From NCBI GenBank assembly GCA_021797295.1, contig JAKAAA010000066.1, positions 1 to 5,890 on the forward strand: DNA of 5,890 bases, read 5' to 3'. Shown here in pieces: positions 1 through 5,882 of this stretch. Made by a program: the position numbers and the translations under genes. Within the stretch, counting starts at the first letter, position 1. Every line of letters begins with the position of its first letter. The notes beneath the pieces were generated by a model. It worked only from the letters and a program-made list of their open reading frames with translations, had not been told where the DNA came from and did not search any database. This stretch comes from Thermoplasmata archaeon (lineage in GTDB: Archaea; Thermoplasmatota; Thermoplasmata; Thermoplasmatales; Thermoplasmataceae).

Positions 1-77
1 ATTATGCCTATTTTTTCTATCAAAATAACACCGGCATTTAATTTTCAGAGAATATATAAAATTTTGGAGTAAAACCT

Positions 78-269
78 TTAGTTTTTCTTTTTCATGGTAA
101 ATTTATTCAATTCTTCATAGCCCTTATTCGTATAGAATATTCTTCCACAGTTGGGACATACATATGCCTCGAAATCTCCTACTGTTACACCATCCTTTTC
201 ATAGGGTGCCATCTTCAATTCCATATCCAGGTTGCAGTGCGGACACACTGTAATATTATTAACTGACAT
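78..269 (-). CDS. Small zinc-ribbon protein, 63 aa
   Basis: This is a stand-alone single-domain protein with two CxxC knuckles: CPHC at residues 9-12 and CPNC at 38-41, the second followed by GRIFYT. The 25-residue spacing and the C-terminal 'YTNKGYEEL' tail resemble YgiT/MqsA-type zinc fingers, so one structural zinc is expected. The tail after residue 55 is basic (KKKN), compatible with nucleic-acid contact. The ATG at 269 is supported by a TATA-like ACTTAATATA ending exactly 20 nt upstream and by the absence of a Shine-Dalgarno, meaning a leaderless mRNA. It lies downstream of the mannonate dehydratase gene on the same strand but has its own promoter, so it need not share that function. 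No toxin partner is visible in the window. The specific role is unknown. Confidence 0.8.
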   Translation of the reverse strand: MSVNNITVCPHCNLDMELKMAPYEKDGVTVGDFEAYVCPNCGRIFYTNKGYEELNKFTMKKKN

Positions 270-289
270 AGGTATAAATGGAGTAAGAA

Positions 290-299
290 TATATTAAGT
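290..299 (-). promoter_or_regulatory. TATA box of the zinc-ribbon gene
   Basis: The minus strand reads ACTTAATATA, separated by exactly 20 nt from the ATG at 269. That is the same spacing as for the dehydratase and regulator genes, predicting a leaderless transcript. The RTTAAC repeat seen at two other promoters in the window is absent here. Confidence 0.5.
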
Positions 300-334
300 A
301 TTTGTCTACGATGTTTTTAAAATAAATATTGACA

Positions 335-344
335 TAGAAAAAAT
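335..344 (-). terminator. Candidate T-tract terminator after uxuA
   Basis: The minus strand carries ATTTTTTCTA about 50 nt beyond the mannonate dehydratase stop codon and before the promoter of the next gene. Archaeal RNA polymerase commonly stops at T-rich tracts without a hairpin. This is sequence appearance only. Confidence 0.3.
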
Positions 345-391
345 GATAATATCTGGATATACTGTATAGTGATACAACAGGGTCCTATTTA

Positions 392-1375
392 TCAGCTTTT
401 TGCATTTATGCTATCCCTTAAACCATCTAAATATCCTATGCTATATAGGCGGTCTAAATAGGAATAACCCGGTACTTTAGTATCATCAGAATAAAGTGTT
501 GGAACATGATCAACACGCATTATGCCTCCAAAATTAATATCATTGTATGCCTCCATGCATCTGTAAGCATTGCTCTTTCCATGGCCTATCAATGTTTCGG
601 TGAAATTTCTACTAGTTCCATTAACATCCCTGAAGTGAACAAAAAATATCCTTTTGTTGAAATGTCGTATAGCCGCAGGCAGGTCATCAGTCATGAGTGT
701 AAAATTGCCCTGGCACAGGGTTATCCCATTATATGGGCTTGGATTAATTTCCATAAGCTTATTGTATGATTCTATTGAATTCATGATACGCGGTATTCCC
801 ATTAATTCTGGAATAGGTGGATCATCAGGATGCATTGCAAGCTTAACATCACATTCCTCGGCTACCGGTATTATAAAATCAAGAAACTTCTTTAAATTAT
901 TCCATAGTTCTGATCTTTCTATTTTTACAGGATAATTTTCCGTATTTTTAATATCATCTATGTTAAAACCTGAAACTTTCCCAAATTCAGTATTCATATG
1001 CGTGGATGTTCTGAGCCATCCTATTCCGGCCATCCAGTTATAACACCAAATCTTGATGCCCAACCTGCCAAAATTTTCAATCATCATTGCTATTTTTTCC
1101 AAATCTTCTTCCTTACCCGTTAGACCAAACTGGATTCTATCCATAGTGGGATTATCCTCAATAGCTAGAAGTTTAAAGCCACTGTCAGAAAGCATGTTCT
1201 TATACTTTAGTAGGGGTAAATAACCCCATGGTTCTTCCTCTCCATGCATCCTCCAATCACTGAATCCCCTTGGCAGGACTCCAACAGCATGCCTAATATT
1301 TATTTGTTTCAACATTTCCCAGTATTTACTAGGCCTGTCTTCAGTCAGTATTTCTGCAATGCTAAAATCAAGCAT
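392..1375 (-). CDS. uxuA: Mannonate dehydratase (UxuA family)
   Basis: The family dehydrates D-mannonate to 2-keto-3-deoxy-D-gluconate in the cytoplasm with a divalent metal in a TIM barrel. Recognition rests on several family blocks: CYNWM (111-115), LAMHPDDPP (179-187), CQGN (221-224), FVHFRDV (245-251), VDHVPT (288-293) and a [18 protein letters not shown] C-terminus. The metal ligands expected from characterised ManD enzymes are all present as H182, C221, H247 and D289. At 327 residues it is shorter than E. coli UxuA (about 394), consistent with a compact archaeal form, and both ends look intact. The ATG at 1375 is supported by a TATA box ending 20 nt upstream and no Shine-Dalgarno, so it is leaderless. 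In Thermoplasma-type archaea the product would enter the non-phosphorylative Entner-Doudoroff pathway, and a mannose-preferring aldohexose dehydrogenase is known there, which makes mannose oxidation a plausible source. A different aldonate substrate is possible. Confidence 0.9.
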   Translation of the reverse strand: MLDFSIAEILTEDRPSKYWEMLKQINIRHAVGVLPRGFSDWRMHGEEEPWGYLPLLKYKNMLSDSGFKLLAIEDNPTMDRIQFGLTGKEEDLEKIAMMIENFGRLGIKIWCYNWMAGIGWLRTSTHMNTEFGKVSGFNIDDIKNTENYPVKIERSELWNNLKKFLDFIIPVAEECDVKLAMHPDDPPIPELMGIPRIMNSIESYNKLMEINPSPYNGITLCQGNFTLMTDDLPAAIRHFNKRIFFVHFRDVNGTSRNFTETLIGHGKSNAYRCMEAYNDINFGGIMRVDHVPTLYSDDTKVPGYSYLDRLYSIGYLDGLRDSINAKS

Positions 1376-1395
1376 AACTTTGAATCTACATCAAG

Positions 1396-1405
1396 TATTA
1401 ATATA
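1396..1405 (-). promoter_or_regulatory. TATA box of uxuA
   Basis: The minus strand reads TATATTAATA with 20 nt to the ATG at 1375, predicting transcription start at or next to the A of the start codon. It shows that uxuA has its own promoter rather than depending on read-through from the regulator gene 89 nt upstream. Confidence 0.65.
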
Positions 1406-1410
1406 CATCA

Positions 1411-1424
1411 GTTAATATGTTAAT
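1411..1424 (-). promoter_or_regulatory. Predicted operator ATTAAC-AT-ATTAAC upstream of uxuA
   Basis: The minus strand reads ATTAACATATTAAC, a direct repeat with an 8-bp period, followed by 5 nt (TGATG) and then the TATA box. The transporter operon promoter carries GTTAACGAGTTAAC at the identical distance from its TATA box. A position just upstream of BRE/TATA suits an activator that recruits TBP/TFB. The neighbouring HTH_10 protein is the obvious candidate to bind it, which is an inference. Confidence 0.5.
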
Positions 1425-1464
1425 TAAAATATCAAATAATATATGCAATTATATTGGGCCAGAG

Positions 1465-2097
1465 TTATAACTGCTCCAGAATTAGCTTGTAAATTGCGCT
1501 CCTGATTGCCTTGCTTACGTAAGCCTTTGAAACTCCAAAATAATTCGCCACATCGGAAACATTAATATTCTTGGGGACTTCAAAGAATCCGTTCTCATAT
1601 GCGTATTCCATTATCTTAAATTCCCTCTGTGTAAGTAAAGCGTTGCCACCTAAATCCATGGGCTTTGGCAGAGCCTTTACAATATCATTTGATTCCCTTA
1701 ATTCATTTACCATATCGTTTAGAAATATGGATGTATCTGTTATGAATGAGACGGTCCAGTCCTCAATCCCGTCATAGAAATTGCATTTATTGCTTATACA
1801 GCCAAACTTCTGGAAAATAGAGTAGTTTGAAGGCTTGAATAAACCATAGAAACCTATTGCCGTGAGGTCTGTATTTGATTCTAAGTTTTTGATGTTATAC
1901 TGCTCTGACCTGTCTAGAAGGAATTTATAAAACCTCATTCTATTGCTGTAGCTGCCGGCAAGAAGTAAAACGTTGTGAGAATACCGGTCTTTGTACACAT
2001 ATGAAACAGATGCATTGGAGAGTTTAATTACATTGTGTTTTGTTAATTCGGACCAGTCGTTGTGCTTTAACATAAATCTTAATGATACTATCTCCAT
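1465..2097 (-). CDS. HTH_10 (bacterio-opsin activator-type) transcriptional regulator
   Basis: The C-terminal ~55 residues form an HTH_10 DNA-binding domain. It opens with LLTQREFKIMEYAYENGFF, continues with a basic-proline turn (VPKNINVSDVAN) and the recognition helix region YFGVSKAYVSKAIRSA, as in archaeal Bat-like regulators. The N-terminal ~150 residues are a less conserved sensor region of the kind usual in this family; I see no named ligand domain or membrane segment. The frame is open up to an ATG at 2142 (225 aa), but I choose the ATG at 2097 (210 aa, starting MEIVSLRFMLKHNDW). A TATTTAAATA box lies inside the longer version, exactly 20 nt before 2097, the geometry of the other leaderless genes here, and family members typically begin with this kind of strand. 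The gene is divergent from the transporter operon and upstream of uxuA, so it likely controls both. Confidence 0.85.
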   Translation of the reverse strand: MEIVSLRFMLKHNDWSELTKHNVIKLSNASVSYVYKDRYSHNVLLLAGSYSNRMRFYKFLLDRSEQYNIKNLESNTDLTAIGFYGLFKPSNYSIFQKFGCISNKCNFYDGIEDWTVSFITDTSIFLNDMVNELRESNDIVKALPKPMDLGGNALLTQREFKIMEYAYENGFFEVPKNINVSDVANYFGVSKAYVSKAIRSAIYKLILEQL

Positions 2098-2117
2098 AGA
2101 CTTAAATAAGCTACGTA

Positions 2118-2127
2118 TATTTAAATA
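2118..2127 (-). promoter_or_regulatory. TATA box of the HTH_10 regulator gene
   Basis: TATTTAAATA is a perfectly palindromic 10-mer, followed on the minus strand by 20 nt and the ATG at 2097. Its position within the reading frame of the longer start at 2142 is the main reason to prefer 2097. The same 10-mer serves the divergent transporter operon 66 bp away. Confidence 0.65.
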
Positions 2128-2174
2128 TTTCAAATATAACACATTAGTATATTATTGAAATAAGTATGATAAAT

Positions 2175-2188
2175 GTTAACGAGTTAAC
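2175..2188 (+). promoter_or_regulatory. Predicted operator GTTAAC-GA-GTTAAC upstream of the transporter operon
   Basis: Two GTTAAC hexamers sit 8 bp apart, each itself palindromic, so the site is both a direct and a near-perfect inverted repeat. After 5 nt (TATTC) comes the TATA box at 2194. The uxuA promoter has a matching RTTAACNNRTTAAC with identical spacing. The site lies about 48 bp upstream of the TATA box of the regulator gene, so it could also serve autoregulation. Confidence 0.55.
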
Positions 2189-2193
2189 TATTC

Positions 2194-2203
2194 TATTTAA
2201 ATA
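2194..2203 (+). promoter_or_regulatory. TATA box of the transporter-hydrolase operon
   Basis: TATTTAAATA is followed by 20 nt that end just before A2224. If the spacing seen at the leaderless genes holds, transcription starts at A2224, which is 11 nt before the transporter ATG and is itself the A of another ATG. Confidence 0.65.
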
Positions 2204-2223
2204 TGTCAAAATGTTTCTTTAGT

Positions 2224-2238
2224 ATGGTGGTTAAATGA
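2224..2238 (+). other. Leaderless mini-ORF (MVVK-stop) overlapping the transporter start
   Basis: ATGGTGGTTAAATGA begins at the predicted transcription start and ends in a TGA that overlaps the transporter ATG (ATGA, 2235-2238). It also contains GGTGGT (2226-2231), a near match to the Shine-Dalgarno GGTGAT with a 3-nt gap to the ATG, the same gap as at the downstream hydrolase gene. The stretch may therefore simply be a very short leader carrying a ribosome site, or a real upstream ORF that couples initiation. Confidence 0.35.
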
Positions 2239-3578
2239 ATGATGGGGGTCATTTGACAAAATATGATTGGCTACTATTTATAACTGTTTTTCTTGGGTGG
2301 GCTGTCTCAGGTTCAGATATAGTTCTAAATGGTTTTTTCCTACCGCAAATTACCAAAGCATTTGATATACCTGTATCCACATTCGGATTGATAGTTGTAT
2401 TTTTCGGCGTGGGAGACGGGATAGGGGGCTTCCTGTTTGGGAGACTTGACGATTTAAAATGGGGAAGGAAGCTTACATTTCTCTCCACCCTTTTAGGTGT
2501 AATGGTTTTTACAGGTCTGAGCGGCCTTTCTGTCAATTTTCCCATGTTCCTTGTCAGCAGATTGGGGGCAGGTATTTTTAGTGGAGGGGAAATGACAACT
2601 GGCTGGATCTTACTCGCTGAGACAGTCCCCATAAAACACAGGAATTTTCTAATTTCCCTCTCCCAGGGAGGTGTGGCATTAGGATATGGTATGGCAGACC
2701 TTTTTGCATCGACTTTCGCAGCCTCCACTGCTCTAGGGTGGAGATACGGATTTTATGTTAACGCCCTTTTTGCTGTTCTTGCTTATTTTGTAAGACTGTC
2801 TGTAAGGGAAACGCCTTACTGGTCTAAAATAATGAATGTGAAGTCCAGCAAATCTAACGTAAAGCAGGGGCTTGGCACAATGTTCAATAAAACATACAGG
2901 CGCATAACAATTCTGGCGTTTTCAGCGCTTTCACTGGCATTCTTTGCAACTGCATTCCATGATGACTATTACGTTGACTGGTACGACATCGGTGGAATTA
3001 CCAGATATGCGCTAACTCCAGTTATTATTGGTCTTTTATTTATAGGTTTTGAGGTCGGGACATTTATGGGTAACTTTACAATGGGGCTATTCATGGATAA
3101 GATTGGAGTCAGAAAGAGTGCCCTGCTAATATTAATCGCAGTGCCTGCTGTTCTTGCATTTTATCTTGTTCCGGTTTCAATATCATATATACTTGATTTC
3201 GTCATAATGTTTATGGTCGGCTATGGCGTTCAGCTTATATGGGGATTTACCCCTGCGTACCTGAGCCAGATTTATCCTACACGTATCAGGCATTCCGGCG
3301 AGGGTTTTGTCTGGGCCCTTGCATATGGGGTATTCTATTCTCTGGGTGGATATCTTGGCGGGATCTGGATAGGTGCAAATCTGTGGTACGTAATATTCAT
3401 AATCTCGGCGATATTTTTCGGCGCATTTGCCATTGTCATGTTTTTCACTGCACTTGAACTGCATGGTAAGCCACTGGATTTCCTAGAGGGTCAAGTTGAG
3501 GATAACCAGCCAAGAGAGAAGGCCGATGCAAGAGTGGATAAATTGAATGCCATGGAGGATACAGGCATGACAAGGTGA
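2235..3578 (+). CDS. MFS transporter, probably for a sugar or sugar acid
   Basis: This is a 447-residue membrane protein with about 12 hydrophobic helices, the usual MFS length. Helix 1 carries an acidic residue in SGSDIVLNGFFLP (25-37), as in the aromatic-acid and metabolite:proton symporter groups. The loop 2-3 motif A is GRLDDLKWGRK (69-79). Helix 4 has SRLGAGIFSGGEM (108-120), followed by AETVPIKHR (128-136), a sugar/metabolite-symporter-like signature. The second half repeats the pattern with SQIYPTRIRHSGEG (344-357). Residues 411-447 form a charged cytoplasmic tail. The start has GGTGGT 3 nt upstream, and no in-frame alternative lies nearby. It is the first gene of a two-gene operon with the MBL hydrolase and shares an operator-like repeat with uxuA, so uptake of a mannonate-related acid, lactone or sugar is plausible. 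The substrate cannot be read from the sequence. Confidence 0.88.
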   Translation: MNDGGHLTKYDWLLFITVFLGWAVSGSDIVLNGFFLPQITKAFDIPVSTFGLIVVFFGVGDGIGGFLFGRLDDLKWGRKLTFLSTLLGVMVFTGLSGLSVNFPMFLVSRLGAGIFSGGEMTTGWILLAETVPIKHRNFLISLSQGGVALGYGMADLFASTFAASTALGWRYGFYVNALFAVLAYFVRLSVRETPYWSKIMNVKSSKSNVKQGLGTMFNKTYRRITILAFSALSLAFFATAFHDDYYVDWYDIGGITRYALTPVIIGLLFIGFEVGTFMGNFTMGLFMDKIGVRKSALLILIAVPAVLAFYLVPVSISYILDFVIMFMVGYGVQLIWGFTPAYLSQIYPTRIRHSGEGFVWALAYGVFYSLGGYLGGIWIGANLWYVIFIISAIFFGAFAIVMFFTALELHGKPLDFLEGQVEDNQPREKADARVDKLNAMEDTGMTR

Positions 3579-3579
3579 T
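3574..3579 (+). promoter_or_regulatory. Ribosome binding site GGTGAT of the MBL hydrolase gene
   Basis: GGTGAT is complementary to the conserved archaeal 16S 3' end (ATCACC) and lies 3 nt before the ATG at 3583. It overlaps the stop codon of the transporter gene (TGA 3576-3578), so ribosomes finishing the transporter are positioned for the next start, indicating translational coupling. Confidence 0.7.
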
Positions 3580-3582
3580 GAA

Positions 3583-4509
3583 ATGGATGAAAAAAAGGAA
3601 ATATCAGTAATGGAACTTGGAAAAAATATTAATCTTATTTCGACATACTACCACGATGTTTCATTATACCTAGTTTCAGCCAAGGTTAATGATAAACTTT
3701 ATTTGTTTGACAGTGCAACCTCTAGCCAGATAAAGGATATTACTCGGATAATTGGGTTTCCAGATTATTGCATTATAACTCATGCCCATCCGGATCATGC
3801 AGGTGGTAGTGGATTTCTTAATCATCATGGCACCGTAACAATTTCATCTCCAGAAAATAATGCCTTATTATTTAATTCCGGAACACTGCTGGACAGCTTT
3901 TTCCCGGAAAGATTCAGGAAATTTTTTAGCAGCGAATATGTTTCAGATACTGTATCAACCATACTTGAAGAAAGCCGGGATGTTCATATAGAAAAAACAA
4001 TTTTACCTGGTAAGCATATCGAAATGATCAATGCCCCTGGTCATACGTCTGCATCTCTTTTTGTAAGATATAATAATATAATTTTTACAAGCGATGAAGT
4101 GCAGGGAACCGGTATAACCGGAAGCAAATCCACGGACTCTATACCACAAATATGGTCGATAAACGACTATCTTATGACTCTAAATAAAATTAAAAATTTG
4201 CCGCTGGATATTCTGGTACCAGGGCATAATTTTCAGCCATTCAATAAAGCTATACTTGAAGGGAATGAGGCCTATAAATTCATAGACGATTCAATTGATT
4301 TTGTCTATAAACTTGTTAACTCAAGCATTGACATACTTACCGAACCTGTGACATTAGGGGAATTCGCAATTAAGTTGTTAAAAGAAACGGGTCATAAAAA
4401 TGGTATATATCCACAGGTCTTTATAACCTGTGAAAGCATTATTAATTTTTTAGGCGATAGAGTGAATGAACAGAAAGAAGGCGATATATCTGTATTCCAG
4501 ATCGATTAA
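3583..4509 (+). CDS. Metallo-beta-lactamase-fold hydrolase
   Basis: This is a 308-residue cytoplasmic protein with no signal peptide. All metal ligands of a two-zinc MBL enzyme are visible: H67, H69, D71 and H72 in THAHPDHAGG; H154 in APGHTSASLF; D171 in FTSDEVQG; and H215 in LVPGHNFQPF. The C-terminal ~90 residues form a helical cap of the kind seen in lactonase-like and other MBL hydrolases. The gene begins 4 nt after the transporter stop, with a perfect Shine-Dalgarno, so the two are co-expressed and presumably act on the same compound. With uxuA nearby, an aldonolactonase or esterase that yields an aldonate is the natural guess, but glyoxalase-II-like thioester hydrolysis or a quorum-type lactonase cannot be excluded. 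Catalytic competence is well supported; the substrate is not. Confidence 0.88.
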   Translation: MDEKKEISVMELGKNINLISTYYHDVSLYLVSAKVNDKLYLFDSATSSQIKDITRIIGFPDYCIITHAHPDHAGGSGFLNHHGTVTISSPENNALLFNSGTLLDSFFPERFRKFFSSEYVSDTVSTILEESRDVHIEKTILPGKHIEMINAPGHTSASLFVRYNNIIFTSDEVQGTGITGSKSTDSIPQIWSINDYLMTLNKIKNLPLDILVPGHNFQPFNKAILEGNEAYKFIDDSIDFVYKLVNSSIDILTEPVTLGEFAIKLLKETGHKNGIYPQVFITCESIINFLGDRVNEQKEGDISVFQID

Positions 4510-4633
4510 CTTTAAACATAAAAGCATTAACTTGTGTGCCTATGAAAACTATACTTAATATCGTATTATGCCTCCTCTATCTGTTAAATTTGCTGGATCC
4601 TCATGCAATTTAACATTGCTTGCAAGTATGCAG

Positions 4634-4648
4634 TTTTTTAATTTTTCT
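4634..4648 (+). terminator. Candidate T-rich terminator after the MBL gene
   Basis: TTTTTTAATTTTTCT on the plus strand lies about 125 nt beyond the MBL stop and is the first long T-tract downstream. It coincides with the 3' end of the convergent transposase remnant. There is no strong hairpin. The call is appearance-based. Confidence 0.3.
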
Positions 4649-5410
4649 TAACTAAAGTTATTCAAGCCTCCTGAAGTACAATTCATCAGGATTGATTGCT
4701 TCCATTCTTCCCTTTCAATGTACTTTAACATTGTCAAGCATTGCACATATTGTGTCTCCTAATCTATGCGATGGTTATTATTGATATTTTCCTTCCCAAT
4801 CTTCTTACTACGCTGAGGCACCTAGATTTGAACTTCTTCTTATATCTTATTCGCGAATGTGCTGTTTCAATTAAAAAGAATATTAATAATTGTGGGTCAT
4901 GTTTTGTTATACGGCTCTTGACTTTTCTTTCACCAGATGAATAGTCATCTGGTACCTATCCAGTATATGAAGCAAATATTTCCTTGTTAAGGGATATGTC
5001 AACTGTCCCTATCTCTGATACTATCCCTGCTGCTATGTAGAAGTTTATTTTAGGAATGGGCATTAAGAATTTTATATGATTACTGTTATTTCATGATGAT
5101 ATTTCTGTTACTATTTCTCTTTCCCTGATTGATGACATGTCCCTTAACAATAATATTAAAACTATCCAGTCGGAATAATTGAGATTGGTGTAATTATTTT
5201 CAATTTCACTTAATCCCTCTTTTCATAATGGGTCTGATGCCTTAACTATTATTTCGTATGATGTTAATAATGCATATATTTTATTCTTCTTCACGGTTTT
5301 AATTCTTCTCCAAGTGAATGCCTGTAACTTACCAATAATCTGATATACTTTTTATTTCCTTTGATGAAATATGTGTTTCCTTCATCCCACTTGGTTATGG
5401 TTATTATAAG
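4648..5410 (-). pseudogene. Decayed IS110-family transposase, C-terminal half
   Basis: Translating the minus strand with frame changes gives a clear Transposase_20 (IS110/IS116) C-terminal region. In order there is a basic helical stretch (IRLLVSYRHSLGEELK), then after a one-base loss in the A-run at 5297-5300 KNKIYALLTSYEIIVKASDP, the helix-hairpin block IPKINFYIAAGIVSEIG, ASYTG-stop-VPDDYSSG, SRITKH, IETAHSRIRYKKKF and SVVRRLGRK. In-frame stops lie at 5223-5225, 5091-5093, 4956-4958 and 4764-4766, and the frame breaks again near 4715-4750 before a tail YIEREEWKQSIL ending at the TAA 4648-4650. The SSG keeps the serine position used by IS110 recombinases, but the N-terminal RuvC-like DEDD half is not recognisable upstream. 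The element is dead and was truncated or decayed beyond recognition at its 5' side. Confidence 0.85.
4932..4953. repeat. Perfect 9-bp inverted repeat with 4-nt loop
   Basis: ACCAGATGA, loop ATAG, TCATCTGGT. It falls inside the transposase remnant over the codons for PDDYSSG. It may be a chance product of sequence decay; it is strong enough to fold as a hairpin in RNA. Confidence 0.6.
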
Positions 5411-5882
5411 TTAAACACCATCAAAGAATATAAATATGTGGAATTATTGTTGTTAGTCTAATTTGAATTTGGGGTATTTTTCAAGTTAAATATTATAACT
5501 AATATAAAATTTACCAATTTATTTCTTAAAGATCATTTCATTTCTTTATTGTAAAATCCAGAATAGATAAGAATCATATCTAAATATTCACAACTTAATA
5601 TGTCAGAAACGTCATAAAATACGGGCTTATATTAGTATTATAATTATAACTCGTGGTTAATATACGTCCTTTACGGCCTGTTTAACAATCACTATCCAAG
5701 ATTAGTATCTGTTAGAGTTAGTATTGTATATTTTCCAGTAAACATTCTCTATATAGCCTAAGCAAAAATATAATTTTAGAATGTCAACCATGAATGACAT
5801 TAAATTACAGGAAAATAAAATATATGAGGAAAAATGATAACAAACTAACAAAAATTTATTTTTAAATCTGCAATCACTAACT
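5411..5882. other. AT-rich stretch without a supportable gene
   Basis: All frames are closed at short range, and no tRNA, rRNA or array is seen. If the IS110 gene were complete, its N-terminal half would fall in the first ~330 bases, but I could not recognise any DEDD-domain residues on the minus strand. Small features are a 12-bp palindrome TTATAATTATAA (5638-5649) and an inverted repeat AATGTCA/TGACATT with an 8-nt loop (5780-5801). A slightly GC-richer patch around 5650-5680 has no assignment. Part of this may be degraded flank or non-coding end of the insertion element. Confidence 0.5.

Noticed and set aside
506..935. Two plus-strand ORFs overlapping the mannonate dehydratase gene
   Set aside because: They are antisense shadows of a gene with complete family motifs and metal ligands.
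1571..1777. 68-codon plus-strand ORF inside the regulator gene
   Set aside because: It lies antisense to the HTH_10 coding region and has no TATA box at the usual spacing.
2249..2728. 159-codon minus-strand ORF inside the transporter gene
   Set aside because: It is the antisense shadow of a well-supported MFS coding frame; its composition (rich in proline and lysine/arginine) is typical of reverse-frame translation, and there is no promoter.
3183..3464. Overlapping ORFs on both strands within the 3' part of the transporter gene
   Set aside because: They are shadow frames of conserved MFS helices 9-12, with no initiation signals.
4510..4647. Possible bridge-RNA or terminal repeat beyond the IS110 remnant
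   Set aside because: Some short symmetric pieces (for example TTGC/GCAA around GGATCC near 4590-4608) are present, but no convincing fold or matching repeat on the other side could be identified.
4741..4944. 67-codon plus-strand ORF
   Set aside because: It is antisense to the IS110 remnant, whose family motifs are clear on the minus strand. Its protein has no recognisable features, and no promoter or ribosome site precedes it.
5600..5617. ATG after a TATA-like TATCTAAATA (5577-5586)
   Set aside because: The spacing is 13 nt rather than 20, and the frame stops after five codons.
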